64,000 bases of DNA from Reyranella humidisoli (GTDB lineage: Bacteria > Pseudomonadota > Alphaproteobacteria > Reyranellales > Reyranellaceae), in the NCBI RefSeq assembly GCF_019039055.1, contig NZ_JAHOPB010000001.1, positions 1-64,000 of the forward strand. Reading direction: 5' to 3'. How positions within the stretch are numbered: position 1 is the stretch's first letter; every line of letters starts with the position of its first letter. The position numbers and the translations under genes were made by a program. The notes under the pieces were generated by a model. The model was not told the origin of the DNA, searched no databases, and worked only from the letters and a program-made list of their open reading frames with translations. Of this stretch, positions 35,818-44,322 are shown piece by piece.

Positions 35818-36498
35818 ATGACGGCCAGATCGAAGTTCGCGGCGCTCGGCGTTTCCACGCTTTTGCTGGTTGGTTCTGCCACGTCGTCGCAGGCCCAGCA
35901 GACGCCGCCGCAATTTCCCAATATGACCTTCTTCATCACCAGTGTAGGCGGCCCGCAGGGTGCCAATTTTGGCGGGCTCGAGGGCGCGGACCGGCATTGC
36001 CAGACGCTGGCCGCCAAGGCGGGCGCCGGCGGCAAGACCTGGCGAGCCTATCTCAGCACCCAGGCGGTCGGCGGCGCGACCGCGGTCAACGCCCGGGATC
36101 GCATCGGCAAGGGACCGTGGGTGAATGCCACCGGCGTTCAGATAGCGGCGAGTGTCGAGGACCTGCACTCGGACAACAACAAGCTGACGGCCGCAACCAG
36201 CGTCGCGGAAACCGGCAGGCTGATCCCCAGCCGGCTCTACACGGTGAACCAGCACGACATCCTCACCGGCACGCAGGCCGACGGCACCGCCTTCCCGCCG
36301 GACAAGGACATGACCTGCGGCAACTGGACGAAGAACGGCGAGGGCAGCGCCATGGTCGGTCACACTGATCGCATGGGCCTGCGCGACGATGCGCCGTCGA
36401 AGTCGTGGAACACCTCGCACCCGTCACGGGGCTGCGACTTGCCCGCGCTGGTGGCGACCGGCGGCGCGGGCCTGCTTTACTGCTTCGCGGCGAACTGA
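35818..36498 (+). CDS. Secreted C-type-lectin-like domain protein
   Basis: A 226-residue protein with a signal peptide (cleavage near SSQAQQ). The mature domain starts MTFFITSVGGPQGANFGGLEGADRHCQ, continues with GKTWRAYLST and NARDRIGKGPWVNATG, and ends with paired cysteines. C61, C167, C206 and C222 probably form two disulfides. This arrangement is shared by a family of small bacterial lectin-like/endostatin-like exported proteins common in alphaproteobacteria; binding partners are unknown. GGGGAG lies before the ATG. Confidence 0.65.
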   Translation: MTARSKFAALGVSTLLLVGSATSSQAQQTPPQFPNMTFFITSVGGPQGANFGGLEGADRHCQTLAAKAGAGGKTWRAYLSTQAVGGATAVNARDRIGKGPWVNATGVQIAASVEDLHSDNNKLTAATSVAETGRLIPSRLYTVNQHDILTGTQADGTAFPPDKDMTCGNWTKNGEGSAMVGHTDRMGLRDDAPSKSWNTSHPSRGCDLPALVATGGAGLLYCFAAN

Positions 36499-36550
36499 TC
36501 TGACGCAAGCGGCGCCGGTCATTGCCGGCGCCGCTGCCTGGATACGGGAA

Positions 36551-37525
36551 TCAGGCGTCAGGCTTGACGCCGGCGGTCGTGATGACCTTCTCCCACTTGT
36601 CGATCTCGGTCTGCAGGAACTTGCCCGTATCGGCCGGCGTGGCGCCGACCGGGATGACGGCCTGCTCGGCGAGGCGCTTGCGCAGGGCCTCGTCTTTGAG
36701 GGCGCGTCCCACTTCCGTCGACATTTTGTCGACGATGTCCTTCGGCGTGCCGGCCGGCGCGAGGAACATCACCCAGGTCGACGATTCGATCAGCGGTCCG
36801 CCCGACTCCACGATGGTCGGCACTTCCTCGACGCCCGGAACGCGGTTCTTCGACAGCATGGCAAGCGCGCGGATCTTGCCGGCCCGGACCTGAGCCATCA
36901 CGCCGATCGGCGCGTCGATCAGCATCTGGATGTTGCCCGCCGCGAGATCGGCCAGCGCGGGCGCCGTTCCCTTGTACGGAACGTGCACCATGTCGGTGCC
37001 CGTCACCTGCTTCATCAGTTCGCTGGTGAGGTGCGCGGCGGCGCCGACGCCGGAAGAACCGAACGAGATCTTGCCCGGGTTCTTCTTGGCGTAGGCGATC
37101 AACTCCCCGACGTTCTTCACCGGCAGGTCGTTGGTGACCGTGATGATGAGCGGCGCGACGCCGACCAGCGATACCGGCTCGAAGCCCTTCACCGGATCGA
37201 ACTTCAGCTTGCCGGCATAGAGCGTCTTGTTGGCCGCGTGGGCCGCAATCACCGTCAGGAAGGTGTAACCGTCGGGTGCTGCGTTGGCGACGATCTCCGC
37301 GCCGATCAGCGAGTTCGCGCCGGGCTTGTTGTCGACGACGAAGGTCTGGCCGATGTTCATCTTCTCGAGCGTCAGTCGCGTCGTCACGTCGGTCAGGCCG
37401 CCGGCCGTATAGGGCACGACCCAGCGGATCGGCTTGTTGGGCCAGGCCTGGGCGCGCGCGGCGCCCGGAATCAACGCAGCCGCCGCCGTGGCCGCGAGCG
37501 CCGTGCGGCGATTGATCGTCTTCAT
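36551..37525 (-). CDS. Bug-family tripartite tricarboxylate transporter receptor
   Basis: A 324-residue periplasmic receptor with a signal peptide (NRRTALAATAAAALIPG to ARAQA), then IRWVVPYTAGGLTDVTTR, VDNKPGANSLIGAEIVANA and DMVHVPYKGTAPALADLAAGN. The conserved strands lie at normal spacing. It follows the SDR gene at 37553 by 27 bases on the same strand, suggesting joint expression. It is the fifth Bug receptor in the window and again lacks membrane partners. Confidence 0.9.
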   Translation of the reverse strand: MKTINRRTALAATAAAALIPGAARAQAWPNKPIRWVVPYTAGGLTDVTTRLTLEKMNIGQTFVVDNKPGANSLIGAEIVANAAPDGYTFLTVIAAHAANKTLYAGKLKFDPVKGFEPVSLVGVAPLIITVTNDLPVKNVGELIAYAKKNPGKISFGSSGVGAAAHLTSELMKQVTGTDMVHVPYKGTAPALADLAAGNIQMLIDAPIGVMAQVRAGKIRALAMLSKNRVPGVEEVPTIVESGGPLIESSTWVMFLAPAGTPKDIVDKMSTEVGRALKDEALRKRLAEQAVIPVGATPADTGKFLQTEIDKWEKVITTAGVKPDA

Positions 37526-37552
37526 GTGTTTTCCTTTTTCCCTGTTCGTCCG

Positions 37553-38452
37553 TCAGTCGAGGTCGAGGCCGTTCATCCCGGCGTTCTTGCGGGCCTTCTT
37601 CGCGATTTCGCTCAGCACCTTGCCGGCCTGCACCGGATCCATGATCTGCTCGACCGTGGGGCCCTTATGCCAGCCCTCCGCGACGGCGAAAATGCCGTTT
37701 CCGGCCTGGAAGACACGGCCCGTGACCTCGCGGCTGTCCTCGCTCACCAGCCAGGTGGCGACGGGCGCAATCCACTTGGGATCGCGGCGCTTCTTGTCCT
37801 CCTCGGTGTATTCCCGCAGGTCCTCGGTCATCCGCGTGAAAGCCGACGGCGAGATCGAGTTCACCGTGACCCCGTAGCGGGCGAGTTCGCGCGCGGCGAT
37901 GATGGTGAAGGAGGCGATGCCGGCCTTGGCCGCACCGTAGTTGGTCTGGCCGATATTGCCGTAGATGCCCGACACCGACGTCGTCGTGATGATGCGCGCA
38001 TCCACCGGGCCGCCCTTCAGCTTGGCCTGGTCGCGCCAGTAGGCGGCCGCATGGCGGGCCGGTGCGAAGGTGCCCTTGAGGTGCACCTTGATGACGGCGT
38101 CCCACTCGTCCTCGCTCATGTTGACCAGCATGCGGTCGCGCAGGATGCCGGCGTTGAGCACGATGGCGTCGAGTTTGCCGAACGCCTCGACCGCCTGGTC
38201 GATCATGTGCTTGGCGCCGTTCCAGTCCGAGACGTCGTCGCCGTTGGCCACGGCCTCGCCGCCCATCGCCTTGATCTCGTTCACGACCTGCTGGGCGGGG
38301 CCGACATCGTTGCCCTTGCCGGTCCGGTCGCCGCCCAGGTCGTTCACGACCACCTTGGCGCCGTGCTCGGCCAGCATCAGGCAGTGTTCCCGGCCGACGC
38401 CGCGGGCGCCGCCCGTCACGATCGCAACCCGTCCCTCGCACAATCTCGCCAT
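37553..38452 (-). CDS. Short-chain dehydrogenase (multifunctional 17beta-HSD4/hydroxyacyl-CoA dehydrogenase-like)
   Basis: A 299-residue SDR with TGGARGVG at 13-20, NAG at 100-102, S159 and the Y172-x3-K176 pair (YGAAK). The extra VVNDLGGDRTGKGNDVGPAQQVVNEI segment is typical of the (3R)-hydroxyacyl-CoA dehydrogenase domain of the peroxisomal type-2 multifunctional enzyme and its bacterial relatives. It therefore probably oxidises a 3-hydroxyacyl-CoA. The start is the ATG at 38452; a longer frame reading into the opposite strand's gene is not supported. Confidence 0.88.
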   Translation of the reverse strand: MARLCEGRVAIVTGGARGVGREHCLMLAEHGAKVVVNDLGGDRTGKGNDVGPAQQVVNEIKAMGGEAVANGDDVSDWNGAKHMIDQAVEAFGKLDAIVLNAGILRDRMLVNMSEDEWDAVIKVHLKGTFAPARHAAAYWRDQAKLKGGPVDARIITTTSVSGIYGNIGQTNYGAAKAGIASFTIIAARELARYGVTVNSISPSAFTRMTEDLREYTEEDKKRRDPKWIAPVATWLVSEDSREVTGRVFQAGNGIFAVAEGWHKGPTVEQIMDPVQAGKVLSEIAKKARKNAGMNGLDLD

Positions 38453-38527
38453 TGGTGCCTCCCGTCTTTTGCGTGTCTGAACCCTGTCGTCCTGGGCTAG
38501 TCTAGCGGGGCTTACAGGAGGATCGCC

Positions 38528-39757
38528 ATGGACACGCTGCCGCTCGTTACCCCCGAACAGGTCGGACTTTCCGCAGCGCGGCTCGACCGCGTGCGCACCT
38601 GGATGAATGGATGGGTCGACAGCGGGAAGCTGGCCGGCATGGTCACCTGCGTCATGCGCAAGGGCGAACTGGCCTTTGCCGAGGTCGCCGGCAAGTCCGA
38701 CTTGGCCCGCAACAAGCCGATGCGCGCCGACACGATCTTCCGCATCTATTCGATGACCAAGCCGCTCACCTCGGTGGCCATCATGATGCTCTACGAGGAG
38801 GGCCGTTTTCAGCTCGACGACCCGATCTCGAAGTTCATCCCCGCCTTCGCCAACCCGCGCGTGATGACCGGTGGCAGCCGCGGCAAGATCGAGACCGCGC
38901 CGGCCGAGCGCGAGATCAACTTCCGCGACCTGCTCACCCACACGTCGGGCCTGACCTATGGCTTCATGGAGAGCAATCCGGTCGATGCCGCCTATCGCGC
39001 AAAACAGGACGGCGTCGATTTCCAAACGGCCGACACCAGTTTGAAGCAGGTCGTCGAGCGGCTGGCGCAGCTCCCGCTGATCGCCCAGCCCGGCAAGGCG
39101 TGGAACTACTCGGTCTCCACCGACGTGCTGGGCTACCTGGTCGAGGTGATCTCCGGCCAGCCCTTCGAGAAGTACCTGAAGGAAAAGGTCATCGACCCGC
39201 TCGGCATGGTCGACACCGACTTCCACGTCCCGGCCGCCAAGCACGATCGCTTCGCCGCGAACTACGCTGCCGGCGCCGGCGGCAAGCTCGACCTGATCGA
39301 CGATCCGGGCAAGAGCCGCTACCTCGCGCCGCGCAAGGTGAACTCGGGCGGCGGCGGCCTCGTCTCGACCGCCTCCGACTATCTGCGCTTCTGCAAGTTC
39401 ATGCTGAACAAGGGCGAACTCGACGGCGTGCGCCTGCTCGGCCGCAAGACGGTCGAACTGATGACCATGAACCACCTGAAGGGCGACATGGCCGACATGG
39501 GCACGCCGCGCTTCTCGGAATCGACCTACACCGGCATCGGCTTCGGTCTCGGCTTCTCCGTGATGATCGATCCGGCCAAGGCGTACATCGCCGGCACGCC
39601 GGGCGAATATGCCTGGGGCGGCGCGGCCTCCACCGCCTTCTGGATCGATCCGGTCGAGGACATGGCCGTGGTGCTGCTGACGCAGCTCATGCCCTCCTCG
39701 ACCTACCCGATCCGTCGCGAACTGCGCGTGCTCACCTACCAGGCGATCATCGACTGA
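38528..39757 (+). CDS. Beta-lactamase-family serine hydrolase (EstB/class C type)
   Basis: A 409-residue serine hydrolase of the class C beta-lactamase/EstB esterase fold. The catalytic S75-x-x-K78 (YSMTK) is clear, with a tyrosine at Y194 in WNYSVSTDV where the second motif lies; the N of the classical Y-x-N is replaced. No signal peptide is seen, so an intracellular esterase role is more likely than antibiotic hydrolysis. GGAGG lies before the ATG. It is first of a three-gene unit with the TauD dioxygenase and DHA2 exporter. Confidence 0.85.
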   Translation: MDTLPLVTPEQVGLSAARLDRVRTWMNGWVDSGKLAGMVTCVMRKGELAFAEVAGKSDLARNKPMRADTIFRIYSMTKPLTSVAIMMLYEEGRFQLDDPISKFIPAFANPRVMTGGSRGKIETAPAEREINFRDLLTHTSGLTYGFMESNPVDAAYRAKQDGVDFQTADTSLKQVVERLAQLPLIAQPGKAWNYSVSTDVLGYLVEVISGQPFEKYLKEKVIDPLGMVDTDFHVPAAKHDRFAANYAAGAGGKLDLIDDPGKSRYLAPRKVNSGGGGLVSTASDYLRFCKFMLNKGELDGVRLLGRKTVELMTMNHLKGDMADMGTPRFSESTYTGIGFGLGFSVMIDPAKAYIAGTPGEYAWGGAASTAFWIDPVEDMAVVLLTQLMPSSTYPIRRELRVLTYQAIID

Positions 39758-39768
39758 GGGACGAAATC

Positions 39769-40644
39769 ATGCGCAACACCGGCAGCATCGAAGTCCGCAA
39801 GCTCCATCCGCTGTTCGGCGCGGAAATCACCGGCATCGACATCACGCGCCCGCTCTCGGCGCGTGAGTTCGGGCCGATCCGCGCCGCGTTCGAGGAGCAT
39901 TCCGTGCTCCTGTTCCGCGACCAGGCGATGGACGACGACACGCAGATCGCCTTCAGCGAGAATTTCGGACCGCTCGAAACGACGCTCAGCGCCAATCCCG
40001 CCGCCGGCACCAAGTTCGCGCGCCAGTCCAATCTCGACATCATGACCGGCGAGCCGATACCGCCGGACGACATGCGCATGATCTACCAGAAGGCCAACTA
40101 CTTCTGGCACTCCGACTCCTCGTTCAAGCGCATCCCCTCGCTCTGCTCAATCCTGACGGCGCGGATCTGCCCGCCCGAGGGCGGCAACACCGAGTTCCTG
40201 AACATGCGCGCGGCCTGGGACGCGTTGCCGCCGGCCCTGCAGGCGACGATCCATCCGCTGGTCGCCGAGCATGCGCTGGCCCATTCGCGCGACCGCGTGC
40301 AGAAGGGCATCCTGAGCGCCAAGTCGCTGGCGGAACTGCCGCCGGTGAAGCAGCGCATGTTCCGCGACAACCCGATCAACGGCCGCCGCGCCCTCTATAT
40401 CGGCGCCCATGCCGGCCGCATCCTCGACTGGCCCGAGCCGATCTCGAAGGCGATCCTGTGGGAGCTGGCGCAGCGCGCCGAGCAGCCCGAGTTCATGATG
40501 TCCCACGCCTGGCGCGAGGGCGACGTGATCGTCTGGGACAACCGGGCCGTCCTGCATCGCGCCACCTACTACGACGCGACCAGGCACAAGCGCCTGATGC
40601 AGCGCACGACCATCGGCGGCGACGAACTGACGGTCCCCCAGTAA
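39769..40644 (+). CDS. TauD/TfdA-family 2-oxoglutarate dioxygenase
   Basis: A 291-residue Fe(II)/2-oxoglutarate dioxygenase. H114-x-D116 (FWHSDSSF) and H263 (AVLHRATYYD) bind iron, and an arginine near R275-R279 would hold 2-oxoglutarate. The RKLHPLFGAEITGID opening is as in TfdA, the 2,4-D dioxygenase, and its many soil relatives. It follows the serine hydrolase gene by 11 bases and precedes the exporter by two, so the three form an operon. The substrate is not known. Confidence 0.88.
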   Translation: MRNTGSIEVRKLHPLFGAEITGIDITRPLSAREFGPIRAAFEEHSVLLFRDQAMDDDTQIAFSENFGPLETTLSANPAAGTKFARQSNLDIMTGEPIPPDDMRMIYQKANYFWHSDSSFKRIPSLCSILTARICPPEGGNTEFLNMRAAWDALPPALQATIHPLVAEHALAHSRDRVQKGILSAKSLAELPPVKQRMFRDNPINGRRALYIGAHAGRILDWPEPISKAILWELAQRAEQPEFMMSHAWREGDVIVWDNRAVLHRATYYDATRHKRLMQRTTIGGDELTVPQ

Positions 40645-40646
40645 GC

Positions 40647-42035
40647 ATGGCCGAACCCGCTTCAGCCGGCCCGCTCCCCGACGGCATGCCGCCGGGGCCA
40701 CGGCGACTCGCCGCCGTGGCAACCATCACCATCGGCCTGTCGATGGCGGTGCTCAGCAATTCGATGACCAATCTGGCCCTGCCCTACATCGCGAAGGATC
40801 TCGCGATCACGGCGGAGAGCTCGATCTGGATCGTCAACGCCTACCAGATCGCCCTGATGATCATGCTGCTGCCGGTCGCGGCGCTGGGCGACATCGTGGG
40901 CTATCGCGCCGTCTATCGCTGGGGCCTCGTGATCTTCTCGCTGGCCTCGATCGGGTGCGTGCTTGCGCCCACCCTCTCGTGGCTGATCACGGCGCGCACG
41001 CTGCAGGGGCTGGGCGGTGCGGCCATCATGGCGATACAGCCCGCCCTGGTGCGTTCGATCTATCCACGCGCCGCGCTCGGCCGCGGGCTGGGCTTCAATA
41101 CCACCGTCGTGGCGACCTCGCTGGCGGCCGGCCCCAGCCTCGGTGCCGCTTTGCTCGCCATCACGAGCTGGCCGATCCTGTTCGCCGTCTACATCCCGCT
41201 CGGCATCCTCTCCTTCTTCCTCGCCGGCCGCTTCCTGCCGGTGACGACCCACGCCAAGCGGCCCTTCGACGTGCCCTCGGCAATACTGTCGGGCGGTACC
41301 TTCGGCCTGCTGATCTTCGGCATCGACGGCGTCGGCCATGGCCATCCCGTCCCGGTGATCGTGGCCGAACTGGTCGGCGCCGCCCTGTTCGGCACGCTCT
41401 TCGTCTGGCGCCAGCGCAGGCTTGCCGACCCGATGATGCCGATCGACATGTTCGCGCGGCCGATCTTCTCGCTCTCGATCTCGGCTTCGACCTGTACCTT
41501 CACCGCGCAGGGCCTGGCCTTCGTCAGCCTTCCCTTCTTCTTCCACACCGTGCTGGGCCGCGACGCCACCGCGACCGGCCTGCTGCTGACCGCGTGGCCG
41601 CTCGCCCTGGCTGGCGTGGCGCCGATCGCCGGCCGGCTGGCCGACCGCCACCATGCCGGCGCGCTGGGCACGATCGGTCTCACCTGCATGGCGTCGGGCA
41701 TGATCCTGATGGCGTTGCTGCCGCCGGATCCCTCGGCCTTCAACATCGTGTGGCGGCTGGTTCTGTGCGGCATGGGCTTCGGCATCTTCGCCTCGCCCAA
41801 CAACCGGCTGATGATGAACGCCGTGCCGCGCGACCGCAGCGGCAGCGCCGGCGGCATCATCGCCACGGCGCGGACGCTCGGCCAGACGATGGGCGCCGCG
41901 CTGGTCGCCTTGGTGTTCGGCCTCTTCGACTTCTCCGGCGGCGGCGCGGCCGATGCCGCGCGGGCGGCGCTCTGGCTGGGCGCCGGCTTCGCGATCACCG
42001 CCCTGATCCTGAGCAGCCTGCGACTACGGCACTGA
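40647..42035 (+). CDS. MFS transporter, DHA2 (EmrB/QacA) type
   Basis: A 462-residue drug:H+ antiporter-type transporter with about 14 helices. The first block SSIWIVNAYQIALMIMLLPVAALGD is the family hallmark, with the GLGGAAIMAIQPALVRSIYP segment as motif C. The ATG at 40647 lies two bases after the dioxygenase stop. It probably exports a product or toxic intermediate of the pathway encoded by the two upstream genes. Its 3' end overlaps the convergent regulator gene by 12 bases. Confidence 0.88.
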   Translation: MAEPASAGPLPDGMPPGPRRLAAVATITIGLSMAVLSNSMTNLALPYIAKDLAITAESSIWIVNAYQIALMIMLLPVAALGDIVGYRAVYRWGLVIFSLASIGCVLAPTLSWLITARTLQGLGGAAIMAIQPALVRSIYPRAALGRGLGFNTTVVATSLAAGPSLGAALLAITSWPILFAVYIPLGILSFFLAGRFLPVTTHAKRPFDVPSAILSGGTFGLLIFGIDGVGHGHPVPVIVAELVGAALFGTLFVWRQRRLADPMMPIDMFARPIFSLSISASTCTFTAQGLAFVSLPFFFHTVLGRDATATGLLLTAWPLALAGVAPIAGRLADRHHAGALGTIGLTCMASGMILMALLPPDPSAFNIVWRLVLCGMGFGIFASPNNRLMMNAVPRDRSGSAGGIIATARTLGQTMGAALVALVFGLFDFSGGGAADAARAALWLGAGFAITALILSSLRLRH

Positions 42036-42983
42036 CGTCGCGTGCATCTCGCGGAACAATGACGGCGCCATGCCGAAGCGGCGTTCGAACGCCTGGCCGA
42101 GCCGCGCCGAGGAGCGCAGGCCGACCCGGCCGGCGATGGCCTTGAGCGGCAGGCCCTTGGCCAGCAGGGTGCGCGCCGCATCGAGCCGCAGCCCCTCGAC
42201 GAAATGCGCAGGCGTCTTGCCGGTCGCCTCGACGAACTTGCGATAGAAGCTGCGCTCCGACAGGCCCGCACGCGCCGCCAGCGCCGGCACGTCGAGCGGC
42301 TCGTCGAGATGCGTCTGCATCCATTCGACCAGCCGCGCGAACGGCGCATCGACCTCGGTCTGCGCCTGCAGCAGCGGGCTGAACTGCGACTGGTAACCGG
42401 GCCGCCGCGCATAGAGCACGAAGTGCCGCGCGATCAGGTTGGCTGTCGCGGCGCCAAGATCGGCCTCGACCAGCGCCAGCGCCATGTCGATGCCGGTCGT
42501 CACGCCGGCTGATGTCCACACCTGGCCGTCGACGACGTAGAGCGCATCGGCATCGACCGTGAGCGCCGGGTACTTGTCGGCGAGCCGCTGACAGCTTGCC
42601 CAGTGCGTCGCCACCCGCTTGCCGTCCAGCAGTCCCGCCTCCGCCAGCACGAACGCGCCCGTGCAGACCGAACCGAAGCGCCGTGTCTTCGGTGCTACGC
42701 GACGCAGCCAGCCGCGCACATCCTCGCGCTTCATCACCGCCCGAAGCCCGCGCGATCCGCCTGCGACCAGTAGCGTGTCGTAGCGCCCGCCGATACGCTC
42801 GCTCATCAGGGTGACGCCGCAGTTCGAGGCGACCGCATCGCCATCGGGCGAAACGATGTGCAGATCGTAGACCGGCCGCTCGCGGCCTTCGTTGGCCGCG
42901 CCGAACACGGCGGCCGGCCCGGTGACGTCGAGGAGCTGGCAGCCTTCGTAGGCGAGGATGGCGATCCGGTGTGCTTTGGGCAT
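42024..42983 (-). CDS. GlxA-family transcriptional regulator (DJ-1/PfpI plus AraC domains)
   Basis: A 319-residue regulator: an N-terminal DJ-1/PfpI-like domain (about 1-180, with C107 in VCTGAFVLAEAGLL) and a C-terminal AraC helix-turn-helix (DVPALAARAGLSERSFYRKF, then a second helix pair with IAGRVGLRSSARLGQAF). The start is placed at the ATG at 42983 because the palindromic operator candidate begins directly upstream; an ATG at 43010 would put most of it inside the gene. It is divergent from a single-domain DJ-1 gene that it likely controls. Confidence 0.88.
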   Translation of the reverse strand: MPKAHRIAILAYEGCQLLDVTGPAAVFGAANEGRERPVYDLHIVSPDGDAVASNCGVTLMSERIGGRYDTLLVAGGSRGLRAVMKREDVRGWLRRVAPKTRRFGSVCTGAFVLAEAGLLDGKRVATHWASCQRLADKYPALTVDADALYVVDGQVWTSAGVTTGIDMALALVEADLGAATANLIARHFVLYARRPGYQSQFSPLLQAQTEVDAPFARLVEWMQTHLDEPLDVPALAARAGLSERSFYRKFVEATGKTPAHFVEGLRLDAARTLLAKGLPLKAIAGRVGLRSSARLGQAFERRFGMAPSLFREMHATSVP

Positions 42984-43018
42984 TGGCAGAAAATACCCTC
43001 TATTTGTCATTTCTGCCA
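42984..43018. promoter_or_regulatory. Inverted-repeat operator candidate between GlxA-type regulator and DJ-1 gene
   Basis: The perfect nine-base arms TGGCAGAAA (42984-42992) and TTTCTGCCA (43010-43018) are spaced by 17 bases in the 78-base divergent region. The pattern and position suit a bipartite site of the AraC-type regulator governing its own gene and the divergent DJ-1 gene. Confidence 0.6.
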
Positions 43019-43061
43019 GAGGCTGGATCGCCTAACGTGCCGTCAACAGAGGAGACACTCC

Positions 43062-43748
43062 ATGGCTGACACCGTCCATATCGGCATCCTGCTCTTTCCC
43101 GACCTCACGCAGCTGGACGCGACGGGCCCCGCGCAGGTCCTGTGCCGCGTGCCCAACGCCAAGCTGCACATGATCTGGAAGACGCTCGATCCGGTTCCGA
43201 CCGATGCGGGTTTCTCGATCGTGCCGACCACGACGTTCGCCGACTGCCCGCAGCTCGACGTGATCTGCGTGCCGGGCGGCGGCGGCCAGGTCGCGCTGAT
43301 GACCGACGAGGAGACGCTCGCCTTCCTGCGCAAGCAGGCCGTTGGCGCGCGCTACGTCACCTCGGTCTGCACTGGCTCGCTGGTGCTCGGCGCCGCGGGA
43401 CTGCTGAAGGGCTACAAGTCGGCCTGCCACTGGTCCTCGCGCGAGTTCCTGCCGGCCTTCGGCGCGATCCCGGTCGCCGATCGCGTGGTGCGCGACCGCA
43501 ATCGCGTGTCGGGCGGTGGCGTCACGGCCGGCATCGATTTCGGTCTCACCCTGGCGGCCGAGCTGGCCGGCGAGGAAGTCGCCAAGTCGATCCAGCTCAC
43601 GCTCGAATACGATCCGCAGCCGCCCTTCGATTCCGGCAGCCCGGAGAAGGCGGGACCCGAGCGGGTGAAGCGCCTGAAGGAGCGTATCCACGGCATGCTG
43701 CAGAAGCGTCAGAAGGCAAACGACGATGCAGCGGCCAAGCTCGCTTGA
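43062..43748 (+). CDS. DJ-1/PfpI-family protein (isonitrile hydratase-like)
   Basis: A 228-residue protein of the DJ-1/PfpI family. The nucleophilic cysteine is C103 in the elbow SVCTGSLVLGAAGLL, followed by the ACHWSS segment; this layout and length are those of isonitrile hydratase (InhA) and its homologues, which convert isonitriles to N-formamides. Function in this organism is unproven. The start at 43062 has GAGGAGA upstream. It is divergent from the GlxA-type regulator across a palindromic site. Confidence 0.82.
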   Translation: MADTVHIGILLFPDLTQLDATGPAQVLCRVPNAKLHMIWKTLDPVPTDAGFSIVPTTTFADCPQLDVICVPGGGGQVALMTDEETLAFLRKQAVGARYVTSVCTGSLVLGAAGLLKGYKSACHWSSREFLPAFGAIPVADRVVRDRNRVSGGGVTAGIDFGLTLAAELAGEEVAKSIQLTLEYDPQPPFDSGSPEKAGPERVKRLKERIHGMLQKRQKANDDAAAKLA

Positions 43749-43815
43749 GCGAGCCGCGGATCGAGAAAGGGGTCGAGCCCTTGCCCGGCCCATTAGCCGA
43801 ACCTAGGGTTTGACG

Positions 43816-44277
43816 GTGAACAAGCTTGAATTGAAGGTTCCGCCGCCCGCCGCCGCCTTGCTCGTCGCCGTGGCCATGTGGCTAGTGGCCTCCAGGACGG
43901 ACGCACTCTCATTCGCGTTGCCGGAGCGGCGGGCGCTCTCGATGGTGTTGGCCGCTTTGGGGGTCGCGGTCTCCGCGGCCGGCACATGGTCGTTCCTGCG
44001 CGCCCGAACGACCGTCAATCCGACCAGGCCCGAAGCCGCCTCGTCGCTCGTCGCGACCGGGATCTTTCGCTTCACGCGCAACCCGATGTATCTCGGCCTC
44101 CTCCTCGTGCTGGCAGGATGGGCCGCTCATCTGGCGAACGCCGCTTCCGTGGCAGGTCCGCTGCTGTTCGCCCTCTACATCACACGCTTCCAGATCCTGC
44201 CCGAAGAGCGTGTGCTCGCCGCCAAGTTCGGCCCGGACTTCGAGGCCTACACACTTCGGACCCGGCGCTGGATCTGA
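43816..44277 (+). CDS. Isoprenylcysteine carboxyl methyltransferase (ICMT)-family membrane protein
   Basis: A 153-residue protein with three to four helices and the ICMT/PEMT-like C-terminus: GIFRFTRNPMYLGLLLVLAGW binds S-adenosylmethionine, and PEERVLAAKFGPDFEAYTLRTRRW is the final box. Bacterial members methylate unknown small molecules or lipids. The GTG at 43816 is preferred, with TAGGG seven bases upstream; a TTG at 43810 is possible. It stands alone between the DJ-1 gene and the NmrA-type gene. Confidence 0.82.
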   Translation: MNKLELKVPPPAAALLVAVAMWLVASRTDALSFALPERRALSMVLAALGVAVSAAGTWSFLRARTTVNPTRPEAASSLVATGIFRFTRNPMYLGLLLVLAGWAAHLANAASVAGPLLFALYITRFQILPEERVLAAKFGPDFEAYTLRTRRWI

Positions 44278-44322
44278 CGCGGACCAACGCCGGACCGCCG
44301 ACGCTTCGCCTCCGGCCGATCG

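Noticed and set aside
36389-38500. A 703-codon plus-strand frame
   Set aside because: Antisense to the Bug receptor and SDR genes, which carry full motifs; no independent start signal or domain.
38528-39757. True beta-lactamase (antibiotic resistance)
   Set aside because: No signal peptide, no Y-x-N asparagine and an operon with a dioxygenase; an esterase-type role is more likely.
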